A stretch of 44,776 bases of DNA, taken from NCBI GenBank assembly GCA_021805725.1, contig JAJZEH010000035.1, positions 1 to 44,776 of the forward strand. Reading direction: 5' to 3'. Below the pieces are notes generated by a model, which was not told where the DNA came from, ran no database searches, and saw only the letters and a list, made by a program, of their open reading frames with translations. The position numbers and the translations under genes were made by a program. Below are positions 1-7,936 of the stretch, in pieces; positions within the stretch are counted from its first letter, which is position 1; each line of letters begins with the position of its first letter. The stretch comes from Pseudomonadota bacterium (lineage in GTDB: Bacteria; Pseudomonadota; Gammaproteobacteria; Burkholderiales; Ferrovaceae).

Positions 1-9
1 CTTCAGTTC
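1..9 (-). rRNA. 16S rRNA, extreme 5' end (partial)
   Basis: On the minus strand the window ends in GAACTGAAG. This aligns with the first nine bases of bacterial 16S rRNA (E. coli AAATTGAAG), which are followed by AGTTTGATC just outside the window. Only these few bases are present, so the call rests mainly on the typical rrn leader and promoter directly upstream (positions 10-250, minus strand). The gene would run leftward out of the window. Confidence 0.72.
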
Positions 10-185
10 AATCTCTATGCATTTGTGCCCCTCTCAGGGCCTCACTCAAAGTGTTCCTAGACGGAAATTTACTTCTCGTGAGTGCTGCTAAACTTCTTGT
101 ACCCGCAGCACCCACACCTATCGGTTATCTGTATTTTAAAGAGCGTGTCGTTTTGCACCTAAATTCAGATGTCGAGCGACGAAAA
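10..185 (-). promoter_or_regulatory. rrn operon leader with boxA antitermination site
   Basis: On the minus strand, GCTCTTTAAAAT at 133-144 matches the boxA antitermination element of rRNA leaders (E. coli GCTCTTTAACAA). It is followed by ACCGATAGGTGTGGG, a stretch characteristic of betaproteobacterial pre-16S leaders. An 11-bp stem with one G-U pair (78-88 with 105-115) gives the usual leader hairpin. The transcript then enters the 16S 5' end. No protein-coding signal is credible here. Confidence 0.8.
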
Positions 186-191
186 ACCGCA

Positions 192-252
192 ATTATACAG
201 CCCGTAACAAAACGGTCAATGGTTTGCCGTAAAAAAACTGAAAAAAGTTTTC
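192..252 (-). promoter_or_regulatory. rrn promoter with UP element
   Basis: Minus-strand TTGACC (214-219), a 16-bp spacer and a perfect TATAAT (192-197) form a strong sigma-70 promoter. Upstream, about 230-250 is A/T tracts (runs of T and A on the minus strand), as expected of an UP element binding the alpha C-terminal domain. It fires leftward into the rrn leader. The HNH gene at 376 is divergent, so 253-375 is the shared intergenic space. Confidence 0.78.
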
Positions 253-375
253 AACTCACCGCCCAGAGCGGTTCCCAGGGCAGTTGGGTTGGGCTAGAAT
301 TTTGTCAGCAGCGACTATTGACCCGATTTGACCCCCTTGGGTCTACAATACTTCGAGATCAAGCAAGGCGAGACC

Positions 376-939
376 GTGGATCCGTTCATACTGACCGTAG
401 ACATGTCCGGGCTGCCCCAGGCCTGGGTCGAGATAGAAGAGGCCATTACCTACCACGCCAAGCATATGGTTGCCTGGTCTCTGGGGGAACGCGTCGCCAT
501 CTTTCACGGCGGCTGGGGGCACAGCGGCCAGCGGTCCGAAATCGAGACCAAATCCATCATCGCCATCAAGGGCAGCATCCATGGCGCGCGCCTGCTCTCC
601 AATAGCCCTGGATTAAGCAACCCATTGTTATTTAACAGAGATCGTCAGCTTTGCGCGTACTGCGGAGGGCATTTTCCGCTGCGCGAACTGTCGCGCGACC
701 ACATTGTGCCCGTCTCGCGTGGCGGCAAAAACCAGTGGAGCAACGTGGTCACGGCCTGTCGCCACTGCAATACCCGCAAGGCCAACCGCACCCCCGAAGA
801 AGCCGGGCTTGCCCTGCTCTATGTGCCCTATGCGCCAAACCGCTACGAGCATTTCATCCTCAAAAACCGCCGGATTCTGGCCGACCAGATGGAATACCTG
901 ATGAGCGGCGTGCCCCGCAGCAGTCGGCTGCACGCCTAA
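376..939 (+). CDS. HNH endonuclease family protein
   Basis: 187-residue protein with an HNH nuclease domain in its C-terminal half. A first zinc knuckle CAYCGG is followed by SRDHIVPVSRGG (the His of the HNH core), then N-W-S-N-V and a second knuckle CRHCN with the trailing KANRTP typical of the family. The N-terminal half (VDMSGLPQAWV...AWSLGE) matches the conserved lead-in seen in many proteobacterial HNH proteins of unknown role. I start at GTG 376 because AAGGCG lies about seven bases upstream; an in-frame TTG at 328 would add 16 residues but has no ribosome site. It probably cuts DNA in a housekeeping or repair setting, but the substrate is unknown. It is divergent from the rRNA operon and has no mobile-element context. 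Confidence 0.85.
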   Translation: MDPFILTVDMSGLPQAWVEIEEAITYHAKHMVAWSLGERVAIFHGGWGHSGQRSEIETKSIIAIKGSIHGARLLSNSPGLSNPLLFNRDRQLCAYCGGHFPLRELSRDHIVPVSRGGKNQWSNVVTACRHCNTRKANRTPEEAGLALLYVPYAPNRYEHFILKNRRILADQMEYLMSGVPRSSRLHA

Positions 940-1033
940 CCCCCCGTCCCCAAAGCATTTTTAAAGTGACCAGATGTGTCAACCGATGGGTTTGTTGACC
1001 GTTGTTGGCAGGCAGCCATTGCATTTGGAAAAC

Positions 1034-1042
1034 TGCTATGAT
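1034..1042 (+). promoter_or_regulatory. Extended -10 promoter for the lysine-rich protein gene
   Basis: TGCTATGAT at 1034-1042 is an extended -10 element (TGn plus TATGAT). No good -35 sits at the right distance, which is usual for this promoter class. The transcript would start near 1049, giving a leader of about 50 bases before the ATG at 1099. Confidence 0.45.
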
Positions 1043-1098
1043 ACTGCACCCCTCGAGGGGGTAATCCCAATAGTGAGTCACTAAAAAAGGAAAATACC

Positions 1099-1344
1099 AT
1101 GATCCGTTCCGCTCTGATTGCTGCTCTGTTGGCCGCCTTTACCGCTACCGCCTTCGCTGCTGACGCTCCTGCTCCTGCTGCCGCTCCTGCCGCCAAGAAG
1201 GAAGAAGCCAAGAAGGTAGAAAAGAAGGCTGAAAAGAAAGAAGCCAAAAAAGAAGCCAAAAAAGAAGAAAAAAAGGCTGAAAAGAAAGAAATGAAGAAGG
1301 AAGAAGCCAAGAAAGACGAAAAGAAAGCCGCTGACAAGAAGTAA
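1099..1344 (+). CDS. Small secreted protein with paired-lysine tail (Asr-like architecture)
   Basis: 81 residues. Residues 1-20 form a classic Sec signal peptide with an AFA-AD cleavage site, followed by an Ala/Pro linker (APAPAAAPAA). The last 49 residues contain 24 lysines, every one in a KK pair, spaced by two or three Glu/Ala-rich residues. This roughly four-residue period should form a highly charged helix. Ribosome site AAAGGA (1086-1091) is seven bases from the ATG. The design resembles acid-shock protein Asr of enterobacteria (signal peptide plus basic periplasmic tail), but the tail here is Lys/Glu-balanced and no homology is claimed. It ends in its own strong terminator, so it is probably monocistronic and well expressed. 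Periplasmic location is inferred; function unknown. Confidence 0.8.
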   Translation: MIRSALIAALLAAFTATAFAADAPAPAAAPAAKKEEAKKVEKKAEKKEAKKEAKKEEKKAEKKEMKKEEAKKDEKKAADKK

Positions 1345-1381
1345 GCTTTCTTCGCCAGTTTTCACTGGTGATGGCATCATG

Positions 1382-1408
1382 AAAGGCGACGGCAACGTCG
1401 CCTTTTTT
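1382..1408 (+). terminator. Rho-independent terminator
   Basis: A ten-base stem AAAGGCGACG (1382-1391) pairs with CGTCGCCTTT (1396-1405) around a GCAA tetraloop and runs into a T tract to 1408. It ends the lysine-rich gene. It also covers an apparent ATG at 1379, which argues against that codon as the rhodanese start. Confidence 0.9.
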
Positions 1409-1438
1409 CTTGCCCGTCATAACCTGCCGAGGTGCCCC

Positions 1439-1837
1439 ATGAAACATGGCTACAAAGCCCTGGTGGATGAGGCCAATGCCCTGATCACCACCTACTCTGT
1501 ATCTGAAGTCCTGCAAAAGCTGTCTGACCCGGGTGTCCAACTGGTGGACGTGCGCGATGGACGCGAACTGGAGCGGGAGGGGACCATCCCCGGCGCCTTT
1601 CACGCCTCACGGGGCGTTCTGGAGTTCTGGGTGGATCCGGAGTCGCCCTACTACAAGGCGATTTTTGGCGAGCCCCGGGAATTCATCCTGTTCTGCGCCG
1701 CGGGATGGCGTAGCGCGCTTGCCACCAAAACGCTGCAGGAGATGGGCCTGGCCCGCGTGGCCCATATGGACGGCGGTTTTGGCGCCTGGAAGGCGGCAGG
1801 CGCTCCCGTAATGAAAAAACCCGTAAAACCCGCCTGA
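1439..1837 (+). CDS. Single-domain rhodanese-like sulfurtransferase
   Basis: 132 residues, a complete single rhodanese domain preceded by about 20 residues. Visible family marks are LVDVRDGRELEREGTIPGAFH (CDC25-like N-terminal signature, near residues 35-55), the active-site loop CAAGWRS with catalytic Cys86, and the C-terminal signature MDGGFGAWKAAG. The loop length fits a sulfurtransferase rather than a phosphatase. Enzymes of this class carry sulfur as a Cys persulfide between small-molecule or protein partners; the partner cannot be told here. Start chosen at ATG 1439 with GAGGTG upstream; the longer frame from 1379 would begin inside a terminator. It is convergent with the phasin gene, with only four bases between the stops. 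Confidence 0.88.
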   Translation: MKHGYKALVDEANALITTYSVSEVLQKLSDPGVQLVDVRDGRELEREGTIPGAFHASRGVLEFWVDPESPYYKAIFGEPREFILFCAAGWRSALATKTLQEMGLARVAHMDGGFGAWKAAGAPVMKKPVKPA

Positions 1838-1841
1838 GGGA

Positions 1842-2363
1842 TTACTGCTTTTTTTCCAGCGCGTCCTGCATGGCACGCGCATTGGCTTCGGCCATATCCA
1901 CGGCCTGCCTGGCCGTCTTCTGCGCTGAGGCATAGGCACTGGTGCCTGCCGCCATCAGGGAGTTGAATGCGGCGCTCAAGGGCTCGTAACCCTGGGGCAA
2001 TTGGGTAAAGGTGCTGAAGGCGTCGTTGAGCTTGTGGTTGAATTCGTTGATTTGCGCTTCCACCATGCCTGCAATTTCCTGCGCCGTTTCCTTTGAAATG
2101 GTGTAGGTCCTGGCCGCGTGCGCCTTGGCCTTGTCGCTGCTGGGAGTGAGAAATTCCACCTGCAGCTCATACCATTCCTTGGGGGTTCTGGCCTGGGCCA
2201 GGCGGCTGGCATGGTTGTGCAATGCCTCGATCTGTTCACGCACCGCCGTCATGTTGGCTTCGGATACTTTTTCAGTGCTGTCCAGCAACACCTTGGACAG
2301 GCTCATCAAATGCTCGAAATGATCCTGTTGTGCCTTAAGCAGCTGCTCGGGGGGGGTGGACAT
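1842..2363 (-). CDS. Phasin family protein
   Basis: 173 residues, almost entirely amphipathic helix with no cysteine, signal peptide or membrane segment. Features typical of phasins are the N-terminal PPEQLLKAQQDHFEHLMSLS, the EQIEALHNHASRLAQARTPKEW segment, and a C-terminal Ala-rich stretch ending in lysines. Phasins coat polyhydroxyalkanoate granules and control their size and number, so the host probably stores PHB or a similar polymer. A strong ribosome site AGGAGA sits just upstream of the ATG at 2363. No PHA synthase or depolymerase is next to it. A palindrome at 2399-2423 lies in its upstream region. Confidence 0.88.
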   Translation of the reverse strand: MSTPPEQLLKAQQDHFEHLMSLSKVLLDSTEKVSEANMTAVREQIEALHNHASRLAQARTPKEWYELQVEFLTPSSDKAKAHAARTYTISKETAQEIAGMVEAQINEFNHKLNDAFSTFTQLPQGYEPLSAAFNSLMAAGTSAYASAQKTARQAVDMAEANARAMQDALEKKQ

Positions 2364-2450
2364 GGGATCTCTCCTGAAGATGGAATCAAACGCCGGTTGC
2401 AGAAAACATACTCCTTTTTCTGCGACAGTTCTACCTTTGAAAAGCGTCGG

Positions 2451-3722
2451 TCAGTAACCCAGCACGGTGGCAAGGGCTCCCACTGCGCCCGATCCCAGCA
2501 CCACCGCCCAGACAGGGATGGCGGGACGCGCGTACAGCAGGTAAAAGGCCAGCACGGCCAGCACCGCCATCAAGCTGTTGATGGCCAGCCCCGCGCCCAC
2601 CACCACATGACTCAGGGCACGAAGCGCCAACAGACCGATCAGCCCCACCACTGCTGCAGAAATCGCGATCAGGGGCGCCCCCAGATTGGGTAGGTGGCGG
2701 GTGCGCTCCACCCAGGGCGCGCCCACCAGAATGGCCAGAAAACCGGGCAGGAAGGTGTACCACACGGCAATCACCCCACCGAGCAGGGCAAAAAGGTCGC
2801 GCGTCCAGTCCACCAGATGCAAGTGGTTCCAGCTGGACAGATAGCCCACGAACGCAACGATCATGATGAGCGGACCGGGGGTGGTCTCTCCCAGCGCCAG
2901 CGCGTCCATCATCTGGAGGGTGGTGATCCAGCCATGGTCTTGCACCGCACCCTGCCACACGTAGGGCAGCGCGGTATAGGCGCCACCAAAGGAAAAAAGA
3001 GCGGTGCCGGTATAGAAGATGCCCTGCTTGCGAAACCATTCCCCCTGCGCGCCCGCAAAGGTGGCCACGACGAGCGGCAAGAGCCAGAGCAGCGCTCCCC
3101 AGAGCAGCATGCGCCAGGCGCCGTGCGACGCCCTGAACCCTGCCGTGGGGGTGGCCTCCGAACTGGCAGGCAGATAGCGCGTGCGCCAGGTCCAGCCTGC
3201 TGCCGCCGCGCCCAGGATGATGAGAGCAAAGGGAACGTGGACCAGGGACAGGCCCACGGCAGCGCATGCAGTCCACACGTGGATGTCCTCGCGCAGGCTT
3301 TTCCTGCCGATGCGCACGGCAGCCATCACGATCAGCGCCAGCACTGCCGGTTTGAGCCCCAAGAAGAATCCTGCCACGCCAGGCACTTGCCCGTAATGCA
3401 CATAGAGGGTGGCAAAACCCAGCAGGATGAGGATGGAAGGCAGGATGAACAGCAGCCCTGCGGCCAGTCCGCCGCGCAGACCGTGCAGCAACCAGCCCAG
3501 GTAAGTGGCCAGTTGTTGCGCCTCCGGGCCTGGCAGCAGCATGCAATAGTTCATGGCGTGCTGAAAATGGGCCTCGTCCACCCAGCGTTTTCGCACCACG
3601 ACGTCTTCATGCATCATCGCAATCTGCGCCACCGGCCCCCCAAAGCTGGTCCAGCCCAGCCGGTGCCAATAACGCACGGCTTCGCCCAGCGTGGGAGCGG
3701 GGGCGGCCACGGGGTGGCTCAC
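2451..3722 (-). CDS. chrA: ChrA-family chromate/anion transporter (two-domain)
   Basis: 423 residues with about ten to twelve hydrophobic segments in two related halves, the long-chain CHR architecture. Each half carries the family signature: FGGPVAQIAMMHED near residue 27 and FSFGGAYTALPYV in the second half, followed by GETTPGPLI. The family exports chromate (or takes up related oxyanions) across the inner membrane by a proton-linked mechanism; the true substrate cannot be read from sequence. The start is GTG at 3722, and the GTGA overlaps the stop of the GGDEF-EAL gene by four bases, so translation is probably coupled. No ChrB regulator or superoxide dismutase is nearby, unlike classic chromate-resistance loci. 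Confidence 0.88.
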   Translation of the reverse strand: MSHPVAAPAPTLGEAVRYWHRLGWTSFGGPVAQIAMMHEDVVVRKRWVDEAHFQHAMNYCMLLPGPEAQQLATYLGWLLHGLRGGLAAGLLFILPSILILLGFATLYVHYGQVPGVAGFFLGLKPAVLALIVMAAVRIGRKSLREDIHVWTACAAVGLSLVHVPFALIILGAAAAGWTWRTRYLPASSEATPTAGFRASHGAWRMLLWGALLWLLPLVVATFAGAQGEWFRKQGIFYTGTALFSFGGAYTALPYVWQGAVQDHGWITTLQMMDALALGETTPGPLIMIVAFVGYLSSWNHLHLVDWTRDLFALLGGVIAVWYTFLPGFLAILVGAPWVERTRHLPNLGAPLIAISAAVVGLIGLLALRALSHVVVGAGLAINSLMAVLAVLAFYLLYARPAIPVWAVVLGSGAVGALATVLGY

Positions 3723-6700
3723 CAGGGCACCGGACGCAGCAACAGGGCTTCAAAATCCGTGGCAGGGACCGGCCGGGAATAAAGGTAGCCCTGTCCGAAA
3801 TCGCAGCCGGCTGCCTTGAGAAGGTTGCGCTGTTCCACCGTTTCAACGCCCTCGGCAATGACCTTGAGCCCCAGCTTGTGGGCCATGGCGATGATGGCCT
3901 CGGAGAGCGTCCGGCTGTTGCCATCCTGCACCAGGTTGCGCACAAAAAACTGGTCGATCTTGAGGTAATCGATGTGGTATTTGTTGAGGTAGGAGAGCGA
4001 GGAATATCCGGTACCAAAATCGTCAATCGCCACCTGGATCTCGGCATCCCGAAAGGCCAGCAGCTTCTCGGTCACGCCGGTATCGGCACCAAGCAGCAGG
4101 CTCTCGGTGATTTCGATGGCCACGCTGCGCCCCGACAAACCCAGCACCAGGAGATGTTCCAGCCAGTCTTTCACGTAATGCATCTCGCTATGAAATTGCA
4201 GCGGCGACATATTGACGCTAATCTGCAAGTCGGGGCAGCAGGCTCTCCAGAGTTTGGCGTAACGCGCGGCTTCCTTGAATACCCAGTCGCCAATTTCGAT
4301 GATGAGCCCGGTCTCTTCGGCAAGCGGCACGAACTCGGCGGGGCTGATCAGGCCCTGCACCGGATGGTTCCAGCGCAGCAACGCTTCGGCCTTGACGATG
4401 CGCCCGGACTCCATGTCCACGATGGGCTGAAAGTGCAGTTCAAACTGGCGGCTGCCCAGGGCCCCGCGCAAATCGTTGTGCATCTTCAGGCGATATTGGG
4501 CCTTGTCCTGCAGGGCGGGCGTGAAGTAACTGAAACGGTTGCGTCCTGAATTCTTGGCCGCATACATCGCCTGGTCGGCGTTCTTCAGCATCTGGTCCAC
4601 GTCCAATGCATCAAGGGGGTACAGGGTGATGCCGATGCTGGCCGAGATGTACACCTGCCCCTGGCTGTCGTCCAGCGCAAAGGGTTCGGCAAGCCGCGTC
4701 AGGATGTTCTGCGCAATCTTTTCGATGTATCCCGCATCGTGGATTTGCGACACCGCCACGGTAAATTCGTCGCCCCCCAGGCGGGCCACCGAATCCGTCT
4801 CGCGCACGCATTCCCGAATGCGGCGTGCGGTTTCCACCAGCAGTACGTCGCCGATATGGTGCCCCAGCGTGTCGTTAACTTCCTTGAAGCGGTCAAGGTC
4901 GATGAACAGCAGCCCCAGAAGATCGCCGTCGCGATGCGCCTTCTTGATGCCCTGGTCGAGGCGGTCATAGAACATGTAGCGATTGGGCAGATCGGTGAGC
5001 AGGTCGAAATTGGCCTGTTTCCAGATGAGGTCGTCGTAGCGCTTCTTTTCGGTGATGTCCTGCAGCACCAGCACCATATGGGGCTCGCCCTGCATCTGGA
5101 TGGTCTCGGCGGAGACAAGGCAGGTGGCGCGATGGTGCTGGGCATTGACCATGGCCTCAAAATTCTCCACGCGTCCGGAGCGCTTGAGCTCCATCACGAG
5201 CTGTGCGCGATCCTCGGCATTGCCCCACACACCCAGCGCCAGCGCAGAACGCCCCAGGGCCTGTTCGCGCGGAATGCCCATGAAGCGGGCCCAGGCTGCG
5301 TTGACGTCCACGAAGGTGCCGTCAGCCAGTCTGGTAATGGAGACGGGGTTGGGCAGGTTGGAGAACACTTTGGAAAATTTTTCTTCGGAAAGTCGCAGCG
5401 CCTCCTCGGCTTCCTTGCTCTCGGTGATGTCGATCTGCAGCCCCAGCATGCGGCGGGGCTGGCCCTTTTCGTCAAAAGCCACGGCCCGTCCGATGCTGTT
5501 GATCCAGCGATACGAACCGTTGGCGTGCCGCAGACGATAGCGGACGTCGAAATGATCCAGCCTTTGCTCGCGCACTTCGCGGATCTTGCCCGCCACGAGC
5601 GGCAGGTCATCCGGATGGGTGCGTTCGGCCCAGATCTCACGGCTTTGCCCCGAAGCGTCGGGGGCATAGCCCAGCATCTGAAAATAGATGGGCGTGGCAT
5701 ACCAGACATCGCGGGGCATGTCCCAATCCCAGACCCCAATGCGGGTGGCCTCCAGGGTCAGGCGCAGGCGGGCCTCGTTTTCTTCCAGCAGCGCCAGCGC
5801 GCGGCGGCGCTCCGCTTCGCGGTCGAAATTGTCCAGGGCAAAGGAAATGTCGCGCGCCATTTCATCGAGCAGCCGGACCAGGCCCTCGTCAAAGGCGTCG
5901 GGGTGCTCGTGGTACACCACCAGGATGGCCACCGGACGGCGTGAGCGAATGATGGGAAACGAGCCTACCGAACCCCAGCCATAATGCGCGGCCTGGGCCT
6001 TCCAGGGCCCGGTGATGGGGCTTTCAAGAAAATGGTTGACCACCACGTTGCGCTGCTCGCGCCACGCCATGCCCGATGGACCGAGACCTTCCGGCACGTC
6101 GGTTCTGGAGGACACCCACACGTCCCGCAGCTCGTCTGCTCCGGCGCCATAACTCACCACGGCGCGAATGCGTTCGGTGGCCTCGTCTCGCAGGCCGATC
6201 CAGGCCACTTTCATGCCGCCAAAATCAACCGCCATACGGCATACCAGGGGAAACAGCTTGCTCTGGTCCTCCATCCGCACGATGGCCTGATTGACTTCAC
6301 TCAAGGCCTGGTAAAGCTGGGTTTGTCGCTCGCGCTGGGCCTCGACGGATTTTCGCAGGGACACGTCATGGATCAGGGCCACCATGGTGCGAATTCCATC
6401 GCGGATATACACGCTCAGATGGACTTCCACCGGAAAGAAGGTGCCGTCCTTGCGCCGATGCCGACCCGGGAAGGAAAAGGTTTCGCCAGGCTGGGCACGC
6501 CCCCACAGCGACTGCGCCGTGGGCATGTCAAAGTCCTGTTCAAGATCCAGGACCCTCATGGTGAGCAATTCGGAGCGGCTGTAACCCGACTGGCTGCAGG
6601 TTTTACGGTTGACGTCTGTGATGCGGCCTTCAAAGTCGTGGACGATGAAGGCATCCGGGGCCTCTTCGAGAAAAGCCCTGAGTTGGGACTCTGACGTCAC
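3719..6700 (-). CDS. PAS-GAF-PAS-PAS-GGDEF-EAL c-di-GMP enzyme
   Basis: 993 residues, cytosolic (no membrane segment). Order: PAS (about 1-115), GAF (130-300), PAS (300-425), PAS (430-555), GGDEF (560-730), EAL (740-990). The cyclase motif RLGGDEF is intact (642-646) and preceded by RETD five residues earlier, a product-binding I-site. The phosphodiesterase residues are also intact: EAL at 772-774, NMSPLQF, EITES, DDFGTGYSS, LKID and AEGVE. Both activities are possible, with the balance set by the sensor domains. Start GTG 6700 has AAGGG upstream. It follows the desaturase gene by 42 bases and overlaps chrA by four. The GAF domain is of the same type as in the 20438 and 41465 proteins. Confidence 0.92.
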   Translation of the reverse strand: MTSESQLRAFLEEAPDAFIVHDFEGRITDVNRKTCSQSGYSRSELLTMRVLDLEQDFDMPTAQSLWGRAQPGETFSFPGRHRRKDGTFFPVEVHLSVYIRDGIRTMVALIHDVSLRKSVEAQRERQTQLYQALSEVNQAIVRMEDQSKLFPLVCRMAVDFGGMKVAWIGLRDEATERIRAVVSYGAGADELRDVWVSSRTDVPEGLGPSGMAWREQRNVVVNHFLESPITGPWKAQAAHYGWGSVGSFPIIRSRRPVAILVVYHEHPDAFDEGLVRLLDEMARDISFALDNFDREAERRRALALLEENEARLRLTLEATRIGVWDWDMPRDVWYATPIYFQMLGYAPDASGQSREIWAERTHPDDLPLVAGKIREVREQRLDHFDVRYRLRHANGSYRWINSIGRAVAFDEKGQPRRMLGLQIDITESKEAEEALRLSEEKFSKVFSNLPNPVSITRLADGTFVDVNAAWARFMGIPREQALGRSALALGVWGNAEDRAQLVMELKRSGRVENFEAMVNAQHHRATCLVSAETIQMQGEPHMVLVLQDITEKKRYDDLIWKQANFDLLTDLPNRYMFYDRLDQGIKKAHRDGDLLGLLFIDLDRFKEVNDTLGHHIGDVLLVETARRIRECVRETDSVARLGGDEFTVAVSQIHDAGYIEKIAQNILTRLAEPFALDDSQGQVYISASIGITLYPLDALDVDQMLKNADQAMYAAKNSGRNRFSYFTPALQDKAQYRLKMHNDLRGALGSRQFELHFQPIVDMESGRIVKAEALLRWNHPVQGLISPAEFVPLAEETGLIIEIGDWVFKEAARYAKLWRACCPDLQISVNMSPLQFHSEMHYVKDWLEHLLVLGLSGRSVAIEITESLLLGADTGVTEKLLAFRDAEIQVAIDDFGTGYSSLSYLNKYHIDYLKIDQFFVRNLVQDGNSRTLSEAIIAMAHKLGLKVIAEGVETVEQRNLLKAAGCDFGQGYLYSRPVPATDFEALLLRPVPW

Positions 6701-6742
6701 GCCGCCCGCCCTTGTTTAGGGTGGCGGCGTGGCGGCATCGAC

Positions 6743-7849
6743 CTAGTGTGAAGCAAGCGCCGGGCTGGTGGGATTGCCATAAAAATCAAGCCAGCGTTTT
6801 GCCTTGAAATCATAGAGCTTGCACAGCCGGGCTGTCTTGAAATACCAGTCCCAGGAGATCGGTTGGATGATGATGCGACCGGGCAGGTGGGTTTCCAGAA
6901 ACTTCTGGGCCTCCTTCAGGCGGTACATGGGGATGCCCATGTCCAGATGGTGGGCGGTATGCTCCATGATGTGATGCATCAGGGCACCCACCTTGAAGCG
7001 GAAAATCAGGTGAACCGTGGTGGTCACGAAAGGCTGGGCACGCGTCCATTCCGTCTTGTTGTCATACCAGGCCACGGAAGTGTGGGTATGGTGAGCATAC
7101 ACGACGAAGCCGATCATGAAGTTCCAGAAAACGAAGGGTGCCACGAAGCCCGCCCCCACCGTCAACCAGAGGGATTGCTGCGTGACCGCCGCCACGGCAG
7201 CAAGTGCGCCGATCCATAACACGGCAAATACCGTCACCAGCATGCTGTCCCAGAAGAATGCCGGGCGCCGCGCGCCCATGTAGGTCTTGGTGGGAAAATA
7301 CATGCGCAGCCACCACATTTCGATGAAGTAGTACAGGCCGGGCACCCAACCGCTGCGGTAAATGCGTTCCAGCATCCGGCGCGTGGGCGAGAGGGCCTGG
7401 AATTCCTCAACGGACAACGGAGCCCAGACGAAATCAAACCCCTTGAGGTTGGTCTGGCCATGGTGCACCAGGTTATGCCCGATATCCCACAGGCTGTAGG
7501 GCGTGAGGGAGGGCAGAAAGGCAATGCGCCCCAGCACCTTGTTGAGCGCGCGGTGCGGAGTAAAGCTTTGGTGGCAGGCATCATGCCCCAGGATGAAGAG
7601 GCGGCCAATGATGAACCCGGCCACGAGCCCCATGCCCACCTTGGCCCAGACGGGGGTCAGCAGCACCGTGGCGGCAATCGCCCCGAAAAACAGGGCGAAG
7701 TCGAACAGCAACAGCAACAGGGGCCATATCGTGCTTTTGGAGCAAAGCGGAATCAGCCAGCCACGAACGATCTTGCGCCCGGGAAACGGCGCGTCCGGTG
7801 CAATCACCGGAATTTCGGCTGAATCAGTGCTAGGGTTCTGAGTCGTCAT
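6743..7849 (-). CDS. Membrane fatty acid desaturase
   Basis: 368 residues with hydrophobic segments near 40-80 and 205-260. The three histidine boxes of di-iron acyl desaturases are complete: HDACH at 89-93, HNLVHH at 125-130 and HTAHH at 297-301. These bind two irons that use O2 and electrons to place a cis double bond in an acyl chain. The box spacing resembles delta-12-type bacterial desaturases, but regioselectivity is not certain. The role would be membrane fluidity. It heads a minus-strand set with the GGDEF-EAL protein and chrA. No Shine-Dalgarno lies before the ATG at 7849, and a promoter-like TTGACC-N17-TATAAA abuts it, so the transcript may be nearly leaderless or translation may start at the in-frame GTG 14 codons in. 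Confidence 0.9.
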   Translation of the reverse strand: MTTQNPSTDSAEIPVIAPDAPFPGRKIVRGWLIPLCSKSTIWPLLLLLFDFALFFGAIAATVLLTPVWAKVGMGLVAGFIIGRLFILGHDACHQSFTPHRALNKVLGRIAFLPSLTPYSLWDIGHNLVHHGQTNLKGFDFVWAPLSVEEFQALSPTRRMLERIYRSGWVPGLYYFIEMWWLRMYFPTKTYMGARRPAFFWDSMLVTVFAVLWIGALAAVAAVTQQSLWLTVGAGFVAPFVFWNFMIGFVVYAHHTHTSVAWYDNKTEWTRAQPFVTTTVHLIFRFKVGALMHHIMEHTAHHLDMGIPMYRLKEAQKFLETHLPGRIIIQPISWDWYFKTARLCKLYDFKAKRWLDFYGNPTSPALASH

Positions 7850-7861
7850 TTTATATTTGCA

Positions 7862-7882
7862 GTCAAAGTGTCGGTCAAAGTG
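7862..7882. repeat. Direct repeat GTCAAAGTG in a divergent promoter region
   Basis: GTCAAAGTG occurs at 7862-7870 and again at 7874-7882, a 12-base period, between the divergent desaturase and dehydrogenase genes. On the minus strand the repeats supply two TTTGAC elements, of which TTGACC at 7873-7878 is 17 bases from TATAAA (7850-7855). It could be a tandem regulator site or overlapping -35 elements. On the plus strand a TAAAAT at 7905-7910 may be the -10 of the dehydrogenase. Confidence 0.4.
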
Positions 7883-7936
7883 ACGCCATTTTAACCCAAT
7901 CGGCTAAAATGCGTCTCCCGTTTCCGGATTATCGCC

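Noticed and set aside
51..605. 184-codon open frame over the rrn leader
   Set aside because: It covers the rRNA promoter and leader, has no ribosome site, and its 3' part is another frame of the HNH gene.
1099..1344. Lysine-rich protein as a histone H1-like DNA-binding protein
   Set aside because: A clear Sec signal peptide places it outside the cytoplasm, and the tail is Lys/Glu balanced.
1379..1438. Longer rhodanese start at 1379
   Set aside because: That ATG lies at the base of a rho-independent terminator; ATG 1439 has a good ribosome site.
2399..2423. GCAGAAAA...TTTTCTGC hairpin between chrA and the phasin gene as a terminator
   Set aside because: The stem is A/T-rich and no T run follows it in the direction of transcription; it may be an operator instead, but evidence is thin.
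4739..5944. 401-codon frame opposite the PAS/GGDEF gene
   Set aside because: Antisense shadow; composition not protein-like.
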